64,000 bases of DNA from Pollenia angustigena (Eukaryota; Arthropoda; Insecta; Diptera; Polleniidae), in contig OV884056.1 in NCBI GenBank assembly GCA_930367215.1, forward strand, positions 227,159,127-227,223,126. Reading direction: 5' to 3'. Positions 23,612 through 34,463 of this stretch are shown in pieces. The position numbers and the translations under genes are program-made. The notes under the pieces are model-generated. The model was not told the DNA's origin, searched no databases, and worked only from the letters and a program-made list of their open reading frames with translations. How positions within the stretch are numbered: the stretch's first letter is position 1; each line of letters starts with the position of its first letter.

Positions 23612-24710
23612 AATTACACTGTGCAAGAAATTTACACTTTTTTTCGTGACATGCTGGGCACCTGGCGTTTAAACATAATTCGGGGACGCTGAATCCAGAT
23701 TGGCTCTGGTTTTCGAGATATACCGTTATTTACATATATTCGCGTAACTCAAAAACGGTTTAGTTTATTGAAATTACTAAAAAAACCGAAACTCCGCAAT
23801 AAAATTTCATTTCAGAAAAGTAAAACTCTTTTTCTAATGAGTAGTCGTTATTGAAACCAAGGATCGGAAAATGTTTTTTTATTTTGTTTCTAAAAAAATA
23901 TTTATTGTGCAAGTTTAAAAAATTCTACATTTTACAGAAAACAAAAAATTTCTAAAATAGTTTTGAAAAAAAAGCCGTCGAAAAAAATAAATAAAATAAA
24001 GTTTTTGAAATAAAACGTTTTCTTAAAAACATTTAATAAAGTTTTTAAAATAAAACGTTTTCTTAAAAACATAAAAAAACAAAAACAAAATAATTATATT
24101 TAAGCATTGTCATAAAAATTTCATTCTTCAAAACAAATTTCAATAAAACTTATGAAGAGGTTTCTGAGAATACATACATACATATTTCATTTTTGAAAAA
24201 TACATACATAGAAAAAAAAATTCTAAAAAAACGTTTTAAAAAATATTTTTCAACAAAAAAAAAAGTTTTTTGAAAATTTGTATTTGTTTTTTTTTACAAA
24301 AAAAGTTTTTGCTATATTTTGAAAATATAAATTTTGTTTTCAAAGAAAATGTTTTTTTTCTTTTTCGTTTAAATTTTAAACACAGAAAAACAATATTCTT
24401 TTTTTCACACACAAAAATTTTTTATTTAAAAAATAAAATTTAATTTTGTGTTTTCCGTTCGTAAAATCCGGTCCTTGATTGAAACATAATTTTTTTTTTT
24501 TTTTTTAATTAATTTTTTTATCAAAATTTCGAAATTTTTGTTTTTTAAAAATTCATAAAAAATTAAAAAATTCAGCTTGGCTTCTATTTTTTTGCAGACT
24601 TATAAAAAACGAAGCTACAAACAAAACAAGCCATAAATGATTAAAATCTGTTTACAACTTTTGATTTTATTCACAACAAGTAAGAGTGCTATATTCGGCT
24701 GTGCCGAATC
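23612..24710 (+). repeat. Repeat B, copy 1, split by a MITE
   Basis: 23612-23857 and 24486-24710 are the two halves of a sequence matching the arm at 24805-25240. Shared landmarks are TTTAACATAATTCGGG, CTCAAAAACGGTTTAGTTTA, GAAACTCCGCAATAAAATTT and ACAAAACAAGCCATAAATGA. The halves are rejoined when the MITE 23858-24477 and one copy of ATTGAAAC are removed. Confidence 0.85.
23858..24477 (-). mobile_element. 620-bp hAT MITE, copy B (inverted)
   Basis: Near-identical reverse complement of 22468-23089, running from CAAGGATCGGAAAATG to AAATCCGGTCCTTG. It has its own perfect 8-bp duplication ATTGAAAC. The different duplications show two independent insertions rather than an inverted segmental duplication. 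Confidence 0.95.
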
Positions 24711-24740
24711 TTTGATACCCTCCACCGACACTTCGAATGT
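24680..24740 (+). repeat. Conserved terminal hairpin of repeat F family
   Basis: CAAGTAAGAGTGCTATATTC leads into the palindrome ATTCGGCTGTGCCGAAT and then ATACCCTCCACC. The same block recurs near 61374 and 62010, with decayed forms near 19645 and 40598. Confidence 0.8.
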
Positions 24741-25289
24741 ATCAGGAGTAATATCTGTATGATGTCTATTTACACTATGCTAGTTGAAAAAACAGACAAG
24801 CCGGGCAAATGGCCTTTTAACATAATTCGGGACGCTAGATCCAGTGGTGCCCGCGTTTTTTTCAGATTGGCTCTGGTTTTCGAAATATACCGTTATTTCG
24901 AAAATGGAGGAGGTTGCACAACATATATTCGCGTAACTCAAAAACGGTTTAGTTTATTGAAATTACTAAAAAAAACCGAAACTCCGCAATAAAATTTCAT
25001 TTCAGAAAAGTAAAACTCTTTTTCTAATATGAGTAGTCGTTATTGAAAAAAAAATTTTTTTTTTTTTTTTAAATTAATTTTTTTATCAAAATTTCGAAAT
25101 TTTTGTTTTTTAAAAATTCATAAAAAATTAAAAAATGCAGCTAGGCTTCTAATTTTTGCAGACTTATAAAAAACGAAGCTACAAACAAAACAAGCCATAA
25201 ATGATTAAAATCTGTTTGCAACTTTTGATTTTATTTACAAAAGTCGACAAATTTTAATTAATTTAAGAATTTCATAAAACGCAATATTT

Positions 25290-25600
25290 GTATGGGAGCC
25301 CCCTTAGGGATGGTGATAAAGGGAAAGTATAATTTGAGAAAATGTTAAGAACAAAAAACTAATGGAGGCCAGTCATACATTTTATCATCCTAGGGGCAAC
25401 TCCTGGGCATTTATGGGACTTTTTCTTCAATGTATTTCTAGTCTGCATTGAACATTTTGTATAGAAGACCCCTTAAGGAATGGAGATGGCGGGTGGGTAT
25501 GTTAGAAATAAATGATTGGGATGAAAAATAAAGTGGGGTTGGTCATACATTTGACCCATCTAGGGGCATCCTAGGCGCTACAGGGGCCAAATTTAAGGCT
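25290..25600 (+). repeat. Repeat G unit
   Basis: Two related sub-units marked by GGAGCCCCCTTA, GGTCATACATTT and CATCTAGGGGCAT. It recurs at 30818-31110 and 31119-31407; the first sub-unit is mirrored at 28600-28710. Confidence 0.75.
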
Positions 25601-25801
25601 AGCGATCTACGCATATAAAAAACAAAGTTCCAAATAAAATAAGCTATAAGTGATTAAAGTCTGTCTACAACTTTTAATTTTTTCATAATAGATGAAATTT
25701 TTTTATTTTTTAAATTAACCAAACTTAAAAATTTTAAAACATTTATTTTTGTTGTTAATTAGTAAAAGTTAAAGTTTTTATTTATAAATTTATTCTTCTT
25801 T

Positions 25802-27145
25802 CTAAATTCGCCAGTTTTCAGACCGATGATTTCCTAATACATTTTCTATTACTGATTTCACACAATTCCAGGCCAATAGCTCGATATCATTCAATGCAAC
25901 CTCAAATTGATGGTCCTTCATAAGACGACGAATGTCCGGTCCATTAAGAATTCCTTTAAAATAAAAACATTATGATATAAAATATAAATCTTATTCAATA
26001 AAGTTGTTACAGTTTATACCTTCTTTTACTTTCATGCTGCTTAATCGTGGAAAAATTCGGCGCAATTCGGTAAAAGCAACACTATCCGGGCTCAATGCTT
26101 TTATACAATTTTTTACAATGCCCAGTTTGATGTGGAGTGGAGGGAGCAAAATCTTTTCCATCGGCAAAAGTGGTAATTCAATAACATTATTTCTATGCAA
26201 TCTGCTTTCCTCACGTAAAGCCCAATCCCGTGTATTGTACTGGTCGCCACCGAAACGCGTATTCCATAAGTCCGGAATAGGACTTATTAAATTAGTGGCA
26301 TGTAGCAAAACTGCTTTTAAGATACTTTTGGAAGAATCAATGAATAAGCGCCAATCTCCAGGATTATATTCATTTTGCATTGTTAAAACCAAGCCACGGA
26401 TGTCAGTACAATACGCGATAGAATTATTCTCAATTGATTTAAAAAAAGTCGTAAATCGTCTATGGCGATTGGTAGCCCCGTATAATTGTACACCTGGTGC
26501 TAAAATATTAGCTTGTTTTAGCTCTTTTGTTAAGAGCATGCTCTGTCTTTGAGATAATTTTAGACGCCGTACCATTATATCCAGACGATCTTGCGTGATT
26601 TCATTGTGACTGCATGGAACCGTGATGCATGGCGGTTCATACATTGAAGTAGCTGGCCCACCCGCTTCAACAGAATGAATTATTGACGGAATATGTTCTG
26701 TTGGTATTTGGCTATCCGGAACAGGAATTTCATCAGAATGTGGCAGCGGAAATCAAGCATATGTTGTTGCAGTATAAGATATATAAGTCATTTTTCTTCT
26801 GTTCATACCCGCTGTATAATTTATGCACGCATAACACTCATCTTCAACATGGACTATGGGATCTCTCCAAATCATTGGAACACCAAATGGCATGGCGTCT
26901 CCATTTTTTCCCCACTTGTTTAAATGGTAAATGCAGTGTGTACACACTATTGATGGTGTCCAACTCTTACCATATATAACACTTAAAGAAAAATATGATT
27001 TATACAAGGTACTTGTTTCATTAGTGATTTTACGGCGACTTGGCATATTTTTATATTTCCCACACACATAACAAAAGTAATTAAACTTTTTACACGCCTC
27101 CATCTTAGATATTTCAATATAACTGATTAGATACAAGACTGTCAA
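25802..27145 (-). pseudogene. Uncharacterised insect repeat-family protein, one intron, one in-frame TGA
   Basis: Exon 1 runs from 27145 to 26020, then a 66-bp intron (26019-25954, GT...AG), then exon 2 (25953-25802). Splicing joins KVKEG to ILNGPDIRRL in frame. The N-terminus carries paired cysteines (CYVCG, CTHC, CYAC) and MPFGVPMIWRD, a probable zinc-binding module. Downstream are PHSDEIPVP, GDWRLFIDSSK, LPPLHIKLG and a final WNCVKSVIENVLGN before TAG. A TGA at 26753-26755 interrupts an otherwise continuous frame (ATTYA, stop, FPLPHSDE). I recognise the family as a multi-copy one of unknown function in insects and other invertebrates, usually longer at the C-terminus. The likely start is the internal MEACKKF. 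Function unknown; apparently a once-spliced gene now broken or truncated. Confidence 0.75.
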
Positions 27146-27686
27146 AGGCTTTAAACTTCACTAATCACTTTCGCAAGCACTTTCCATATGACAGTGAAGG
27201 GGTTGAGGAACTCTTATTTACACTGTAATTGTTTTAATCAAAGTACCTGTCGAGACCTTCATGACCATGTTTTGTAAAAAAAAAACAAAGCCAGAACGAT
27301 TAATATTCTACCTGTTCCAGGTATAACAATAGAATATGTTATTTAAGTTTTTTACAAGACCGATTAGTGCGGTTTCGACTGCACAATAAAATACCGTTTT
27401 GTGTGGTTTTGTAAGCACAATAAAATACAAAGATGTAAGCATTTATGACTTTATTTCTTAATTCTAAGAATTTTTTAATCGGTAACTGTGGATTTTCCAA
27501 AATTCCTACCGCAAAGTGAAAGTGTGGTAATAATGCATGCATATATCTTTGGAATAGCATACATTTGAATATTTGTTTTTTTTGTTTTGAATTGTAAATG
27601 GCACAAAAACCGCATTTAAAAAATTTTACGTCAAAATGTCATTGAAAATAAATTTTCTGCATTGGCACATTCTTCATATATATGTA

Positions 27687-28483
27687 CACACAGAAAAAAA
27701 TCAGTGTAAATTCGTTCAAAACAAGGTTGATTAAACTTTTTTCAGTAGTGATTTTGCTTCATTGTTGTTTCATGTTAATTTAACATGATTTTACAATAAC
27801 TTGAAAACAACATTTTTTTCTTTTAAAATAATAACATTGCAGTAAAGTTAGAGCAAAATGTCATTTATATTGAAATAACAATCCGAATCACGTTGAATGA
27901 AAGTTTTTGCAAGTTGAAACAACGTTAATTTCATGTAGAATTAAATTGGTTGGAGTGTGATATAATAGTGTGAAGACAACATATGCATTTATTTTAGAAT
28001 AATTCAAAACACTTACCCCTGTAACACATGTTTCACTTATTTTGTATCCCCTTAGTTAACAGAAGCATCAGCAGAATGTCCCGATATGGTTTTCGTCATC
28101 ACTCTACTTTGAAAACTTGATGTACTATTTAACTTAATAATTTTAATTAAAAGAATACGGGAATTGTCATCTTTTTATAACATATTTTAAACATGAAAAT
28201 AAAAAAATGTACATACTCAAGTATGTATGCATGTCAATTTAACAAGATAAACTTTTGATTTTAATATAAAACAGGTTGTTATGGATTCAATATTGAACAA
28301 TGTTATTTTAACAGTGAATAATATTAAATGAACGTGATTTAAGGTTATTTTAATATTATTAATTTAAAATTAATATGAAACAATGATAAATTTAAATAAA
28401 GGGCATACTATTGCAGAAATTTACCATGATGCTCAATCAACATTTCGCCATGTTATTTTAACATTGGTATTTTTTTCTGTGTG
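27687..28483. mobile_element. TA-target MITE, copy 2
   Basis: CACACAGAAAAAAATC to TTTTTTCTGTGTG, flanked by TA. Colinear with 56-863 throughout. It lies between the uncharacterised gene and the right inverted-repeat arm. Confidence 0.85.
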
Positions 28484-29254
28484 TACATAATTTTGAATAA
28501 AGAATTTAAAAATTAAAAAAAAATCCTGTGAAATGCTCCATATAAATTATATTCTTCATATATATTGAAGAAAAGGTTCCACAACTGCCTAGCAGTCACT
28601 CCTAGTGGGATAAAATGTATGACTGACCTCCATTAGTTTTTTGTTCTTAACATTTTCTCAAATTATACTTTCCCTTTATCACCATCCCTAAGGGGGCTTC
28701 CATACAAATATTGCGTTTTATGAAATTCTTAAATTAATTAAAATTTGTCGACTTTTGTGAATAAAATCAAAAGTTGCCAACAGATTTTAATCATTTATGG
28801 CTTGTTTTGTTTTTTATAAGTCTGCAAAAAATTAGAAGCCTAGCTGCAATTTAATTTTTTATGAATTTTTAAAAAACAAAAATTTCGAAATTTTGAAAAA
28901 AAAAATTATGTTTCAATAACGACTACTCATATTAGAAAAAGAGTTTTACTTTTCTGAAATGAAATTTTATTGCGGAGTTTCGGTTTTTTTTAGTAATTTC
29001 AATAAACTAAACCGTTTTTGAGTTACGCGAATATATGTTGTGCAACCTCCTCCATTTTCGAAATAACGGTATATTTCGAAAACCAGAGCCAATCTGAAAA
29101 AACCGCGGGCACCACTGGATTCAGCGTCCCCGAATTATGTTAAAACGCCATGTGCCCGGCTTGTCACGAAAAAAAGTGTCAATTTCATGCACAGTGTTAT
29201 TATTATAATATTTTAAAAAAAACAGACATCTGCATTAAAATTGGTTGCGGTTTA

Positions 29255-30825
29255 AACCTACTATATTAAATTATTGACCGACAATCAGAAAGGTAATTGC
29301 TTTTTTTTTTTAGCAATTTTAACAAGCTTGAGTAAAATATCATGATTCGTAACATTTTAAGCCGAACTAAAATGATTTTCAGGAGGTCAATTTATATTGA
29401 AGCCATGGTAAGCTATGAACCAATCATCCCAAATTCTGCAGAACGATTTCTGGTATTAAAAAACATAAATTTCTATACATCGGTGCAATTAGCTTAAGCG
29501 TTTGCAGTGAATTTCAGAAGGCTGCTAAAAAGGAATCTCAGGTAAAATATGGACCGACCGTATATCACAAAATTGCATAACATTTTTTCTGGCCATATGA
29601 AGCTAAACTGGAAGAAAATTTACCGCGTATTTAATTATTTTACCAAAGTGGGCTTTATATGAGGCCTTTGGTAAATTATGCACCGATCTTCACGAAATTT
29701 CACATCTATCATTACTAGTTCTATAAAACTGTGATGTACCAAATTTTGTTATGATAGCATTATTTTTTATGGTTTTAGGCGCACTAAACTGTTTTCCGGG
29801 AGTAGGGTTTATATGGGGCCCAGGGTAAATTATGGACCGATCTTCACAAACATTCACAGTGTCATTTCTAGTTCTATAAAACTGTGATATACCAAATTTT
29901 GTTATGATAGCATTATTTTTTACGTATTTAGGTTTACTTAGCTGTTTTCCGGGAGTAAAGTTTATATGGGGCCTATGGTAAATGATGGACCGTTCTTCAC
30001 AAAATTTTAAAGTCTTCTTTCCGTTCAATAAAACTGTGATGTACCAAATTTTGTTATGATAGCATTCTTTTTTACGTTTTTAGGCGTACTAAGCTGTTTT
30101 CCGGGAGTAAGGTTTATATGGGGCCTATGGTAAATTAGGGAATGATCTTCACGAAATTTCACAGTCTTATTTTAAGTTCTATAAAACTTTGATGTACCAA
30201 ATTTTGTTATGACAGCATAATTTTTTACGGATTTAGGCGTACTAAACTGTTTTCCGGAAGTAGGTTTTATATGGGGCCTATGGTAAATTATAGACCGATC
30301 TTCACGAAACTTAACAGTTTCATTTCTAGTCCTATTTCACTGTGACGTGCTAAAATTTGTTATGATAGCATTGTTAGTTAGGGTTTTAGGCTTACTATAC
30401 TGTTTTCCGGGAGTAGGGCTTATATGGGGCCTAGGGTAAATTATGGACGAATCTTCACGAAATTTTATAGCGTGATTTCCAATTGAACAAAACGAATTGT
30501 TGCGAAATCTTATATCATTCTGTGCATTTTTCCACCATTTATGTTAGTTTTTGTAACAAAATTATCAATTTTTTTTAGGTGGTGGTTCCACATTTTGATT
30601 CATAGCTCAGATCCTATTGCACCGATTTTGCTGGATTTCAATCCCAAACTGCTTAGGATAACTACAAGCAATTTGACACCAAACTTATTTATTTCTTTTG
30701 AGTTTTTCGAAAGTGAGCGTGTTTTCAACAGACTGACAGACGGACAGACGGACAGACAGACGGACATGGCTAAATCGACTTAAAATTACTCAAATACCAT
30801 CTTCACAACTAATTGTGGTGATAAG
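29255..30825 (+). mobile_element. Long dispersed repeat F, copy 2
   Basis: Shares its start (TTATTGACCGACAATCAGAA) with 14450. It holds about six tandem ~150-bp units between 29640 and 30490, each with a variant of TTTATATGGGGCCTATGGTAA-type sequence and CCAAATTTTGTTATGAYAGC. The 3' part with GACGGACATGGCTAAATCG follows. It runs directly into repeat G. The frame 30541-30783 is a chance opening also seen in copy 1. Confidence 0.75.
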
Positions 30826-31407
30826 GGGCAAGTATGTCTCGAGAAAATGTAAAGGAAAAAAAACTAATTGAGGTCGGTCATACATTTTATGCTACTACGG
30901 GCAACTCCTGGACATTTATGGGGCTTTTTCTTCATCATATCTCTAGTCTGTATTAAGCATTTTGTATGGGAGCCCCCTTAAGGCATGGAGATAGAGGGTA
31001 GGTATGTTAGAAATAAGTGATTAAGAAGAAACATAAAGTGGGGTTGGTCATACACTTGACCCATCTACGGGCATCCTACGAGCTGCAGGGGCCAAATTTT
31101 ATAATTTTATTTAACCGCCATATTTGTATATAAGCCCCCTTAAGCGATGTAGATACATGGCAAGTATGTTTTAAGAAAATGTTAGGAACAAAAAACTAAT
31201 GGAGGTCGGTCATACATTTTATCCCCCTAGAGGCGATTCCTTGGCAGTTATGGTGCTTTTTTTCAATATATTTCTAATCTGTATTGACTATTTTGTATGG
31301 GAGCCCCATAAGGAATGGAGATAGCGGGTAGGTGTGTTAAAAATAAATGATTAAGATGAAAAACAAAGTGGGGTTGGTCATATATTTGACCCATCTAGGG
31401 GCATCCT
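30818..31407 (+). repeat. Repeat G, two tandem units (~290 bp each)
   Basis: Each unit contains AAAAAACTAAT, GAGGTCGGTCATACATTTTA, TTTTGTATGGGAGCCCC and AAAGTGGGGTTGGTCATA in the same order. Non-coding. Confidence 0.8.
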
Positions 31408-31455
31408 GAGTTACGCGAATATATGTTGTGCAACCTCCTCCATTTTCGAAATAAC
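31408..31455 (-). repeat. Repeat B fragment
   Basis: GAGTTACGCGAATATATGTT and ATTTTCGAAATAACGGTATA match the right arm at 29020-29070. Confidence 0.85.
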
Positions 31456-31461
31456 GGTATA

Positions 31462-31607
31462 TCTCTAGCTAGCTGGTAGCGAGCCAGTCTATAAGCGCCG
31501 AGGCTTCGGGTTCGATTCCCGCCAGAGACTCTGGTTTCTTTCCTGCAGACAAGCATAGAGCTTCGCGGGATTAGCTTAGGAAATTAAAAAAAAAAAAAAA
31601 AAAAAAA
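31462..31607 (+). mobile_element. tRNA-derived SINE
   Basis: The tRNA-like head (31462-31529) has a T-arm CGGGTTCGATTCCCG that forms a perfect stem around the B box. Its 3' acceptor CCAGAGA pairs with 5' TCTCTAG apart from one position, and an A-box-like TAGCTGGTAGCG follows the acceptor. A short unrelated body (CTGCAGACAAGCATAGAGC) follows and then a 22-A tail at 31586-31607. The head plus poly(A) structure is that of a Pol III SINE rather than a functional tRNA. Confidence 0.75.
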
Positions 31608-31935
31608 TATTAAAAAATTACATACATTAAAATTAAATTAACACTGGTATGAAGAATGTGTGTGAATTAATTTCCACAATTGTGGTATGGGCTGGACACC
31701 AATGCCTTAAATGTCAGTAGGCATTGGCACTTTACGCCCCTTATAAATCGAGAGTGTTGATAATACTCTGTAAAAAATGGCTTCTGTTTATATATAGGGC
31801 TACCAGACGAAGTTGAAAAAAATCGCCTCTAATCAGGACAGTGAAAATTTTAAGTTTTAATAGTTATTTTTTCTATTATTTTATAGTAAAAACAAAACTT
31901 AGCATTACATTCCCAATGAAAAATTGTGCTTCGAG
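31608..31935. other. Non-coding stretch after the SINE
   Basis: Contains GGGCTGGACACCAATGCC and CAGTAGGCATTGGCAC, a short inverted AATGCC/GGCATT pair that may be an additional SINE-like tail. No gene. Confidence 0.35.
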
Positions 31936-32159
31936 CGAAGCAGGTTTGTAAGGGAGAAATGTAAGAGTTTCGCTTACCATTGGGCTTACGGAAGACATGA
32001 ATTTTATATGGCGAGTTCCCACTTTGAAGCAATACATTTTTGACACATAAAGCGCATTATTCAGCGCATAAAAAAATTGTTGATGTAACGAACAGCTTTA
32101 CACACTGAAGTTTTTTTTTACAGTTAGTTTTTAGTATTCTCCCTTACAAACCTGCTTCG
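31936..32159. mobile_element. 224-bp MITE (CGAAGCAGGTTTGTAAGGG ends), copy 1
   Basis: CGAAGCAGGTTTGTAAGGGA at the left mirrors TCCCTTACAAACCTGCTTCG at the right. Related copies are 45662-45884 (inverted), 51679-51867 and a decayed one at about 55600-55803. No convincing target duplication. Confidence 0.8.
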
Positions 32160-33760
32160 TAGTAAGGGAATGCCGTAGCACTTGAAATTTTATTTTTTTT
32201 TATAAAAATTGTTGAGAGTTATTTCACTTACTTTACTGCATTTCTGTATGTCTTATTGCGTAGCGCATAATTGTGCGCTTATTTTTTTAAATGTACCATT
32301 AGTGCTTCGCAAAATGATGAAATTTTTTATTGGGTTGTTAATGTTCAGTGATATAAAATTTAAATGGATTTGGTGTTATAAAATTGTTTTTGAAAAAAAC
32401 GTCAATTTAAGAAATCGTAAAAACTTGATGTTAATAAATCGGCCATCTGGCAAAGGTATTTTCTTGTTTACATATTTTATAAAAAACTAACTAAAGAAAT
32501 TGGAATTTCGTCATTCATTTTGTTCGTTTATTTATTTATTTAATATCAATCTATTAACTTATTTGTGTTTATATATATTTATTTTTATATATTGAACAAC
32601 AAACTTTTTGTCAGCTGTTAAAAATAATCTGATCCAATTTTGTGTTTTGTTCTCGTCAAATAAAAAATTGCAGTATTACATGTTCGGCAAGACATTTTAT
32701 ACATGCACCTTTTAAAATGTGGTATTTTCTTTTTTTGTGGAAAAAAAACACCATTAATTACACAATTGAAATGCCCATAATTATTAACCCTTTCACAACC
32801 ATGGGGATCGTGCATCCCAGGCGAAATTTAAAAAATCATCAAAAATACAATTCCCGCTTTATTTCAATACAATAATATCCCATTGGTAGTTTTTTGTGTT
32901 TTCTACACATAATTCGCTATTGAGTACATTGTTTTTTAAAAAAATGTATTGGCGGAAATTTTATTGGATACGCTAGTCGTTTTAAATTTTTACAGTGTGA
33001 ATAAGTGTTTATCCTTTTTATGTTATTTTGTTCATATTATAAAGGTTTTTTATGTTATAATGAAGCAAGTAAGTTACAATATGCTCTTAATATATTATTA
33101 TTGGTATACATTAGAGCGACTCAAGTTGTATGGAAGCAAAATTCGTGCTCGATGTACCCTCCTAAAAATGAACCTTGGACTTTTTTAAGATGACATTTTA
33201 AATATTTCGGCTCCAGGGTTGACCTCTCGTGAGCTGGACCAGTTTGAAAAAGGGTCTATTTTTGCATGTTTTGTTACTTTACGAATCTGTTTCCTTACCA
33301 ACATATACAAGTTGGGTATCGTAAGAAAGGTTTTTTTAAGGCGCGTCCAATTGTATATAAAATTTGTCCAAGGACGATCATCCATGTCCTTTTTTCAAGG
33401 ATTTTTTGTAAAAAAACGGTTTTTGAATTTTTTGTTCGGGGTTGTTTGTAATAAAAGTACCAAATTAACACATTTTAATCTTTAACCGATTGAATTAAAT
33501 ACGTGTCTCAGCTTTTTTTGAAATTCGTGCTAGTTCGCGTTTTGACAAAAATGCAATGGGGTGGTAACCCTTCGTTTTAAATAGGGCAATATGGGTATCA
33601 AATTTTATCTTTTGCCAAGTATATCATTTTTGTATGTAAATAATTTAGATTTGTGCAAATTAGATGGATTTTACACGGTGCTCTGGAATATATATAAATG
33701 CAATTTTGTAGTAACTCTAATATGATAGTGGATTTAGTTTCTAGATCATGTATGGATGAA
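32160..33760. other. AT-rich non-coding stretch
   Basis: The first 170 bases (to ~32330) match the flanks of the nested element at 44620-45600, including GCGTAGCGCATAATTGTGCG. The rest holds no gene that I recognise. Confidence 0.4.
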
Positions 33761-33763
33761 AAT

Positions 33764-33880
33764 AGGACTAAAGAAAGAAAAAAAGAAATGATACACGATC
33801 TGAATTTTTTTTAATTTGCAAAAAAAAAAAATATGCCGCCAAAAAGTCGTGGATCATTTCTTTTTTTCTTTCTTTAGTCC
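33764..33880. repeat. 117-bp foldback
   Basis: GGACTAAAGAAAGAAAAAAA mirrors TTTTTTTCTTTCTTTAGTCC, with ATGATACACGA/TCGTGGATCAT inside. Probable MITE or hairpin; target duplication not resolved. Confidence 0.75.
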
Positions 33881-34104
33881 TTTAGAAAGATGTTGATTTT
33901 TAGCTCAATATGTTTCTTATGGGAAAATTTTTACATCATTGCATATATGTTAGATATTGACAGCTGTAAAAAGGCTATTAACCGGTGTGCTTATAAGCAA
34001 TAAATACTGTATTTTGAGGCAAATTAACTGCAATGTTCTGACAATCGTACGATTTGAAATCGCAAAACGCCAGATTTATTTTATACTGCTCTGAAACTCG
34101 TGCG

Positions 34105-34215
34105 TTAAGCTTGCGATCTGTCATAGTTTCTAACAAATATTCTAGTTCCCTTGATTATACTTTTGCAATTTGAAGTCGCTTTTACAGAACGCCTTTTATG
34201 CGAATTAGTCAGAAT
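34105..34215 (+). repeat. Half of a MITE also found inside the aminopeptidase pseudogene
   Basis: CGATCTGTCATAGTTTCT, then CTTTTGCAATTTGAAGTCGC match the reverse complement of the right half of 63291-63455. Confidence 0.65.
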
Positions 34216-34463
34216 CGCCAATGATAAGCGTTTTGTGATGGTCAGAACATGCGTATAAGATTTATTTTCTTATTATGAATAGAATATTTAACAAACAAGT
34301 GAGAAAGCTACATATTTGAAGCTAATTGTGCAACCATAATATGCGCAAGTTAGATTACGCTACATTCAAAAATTAACGAAAAGCCTATCAAATGCATAAG
34401 CAAATCACAAAAGAGTTTTATGTGGCCTTAACGTACCAACATGAACTTAAGTTAGAGAACTAA

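Larger units (their letters stand above)
24768..29200. mobile_element. 4.4-kb unit bounded by ~640-bp inverted repeats and carrying a gene
   Basis: The left arm 24768-25440 and right arm 28560-29200 are reverse complements. They share ACAAGCCGGGCA, CCAGTGGTGCCCGCG, GGAGGTTGCACAACATAT, CTAATATGAGTAGTCGTTAT, AAAAGTCGACAAATTTTAAT and AAAAAACTAATGGAGG in mirrored order. The interior contains a spliced gene (25802-27145) and a TA MITE (27687-28483). Arm-type sequence also occurs singly at 23612-24710 and 31408-31455, so the arms belong to a dispersed repeat. The unit could be a large foldback transposon or two opposed insertions either side of a gene fragment. I found no target duplication. Confidence 0.65.

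Noticed and set aside
22468..24477. Interpretation as one palindromic segmental duplication
   Set aside because: Each arm has its own perfect and different 8-bp target duplication, so they are separate insertions.
26004..26552. 182-codon plus-strand frame
   Set aside because: Antisense shadow of the uncharacterised gene on the minus strand, which has family motifs and a matching intron.
30541..30783. 80-codon frame in repeat F, similar to 17031-17309
   Set aside because: Both are in the same dispersed repeat and diverge without coding constraint; ends in a (GACGGACA) repeat.
32783..32830. TTAACCCTTTCACAACCATGG as a piggyBac-type left end
   Set aside because: No mirrored right end with TTAA found downstream.
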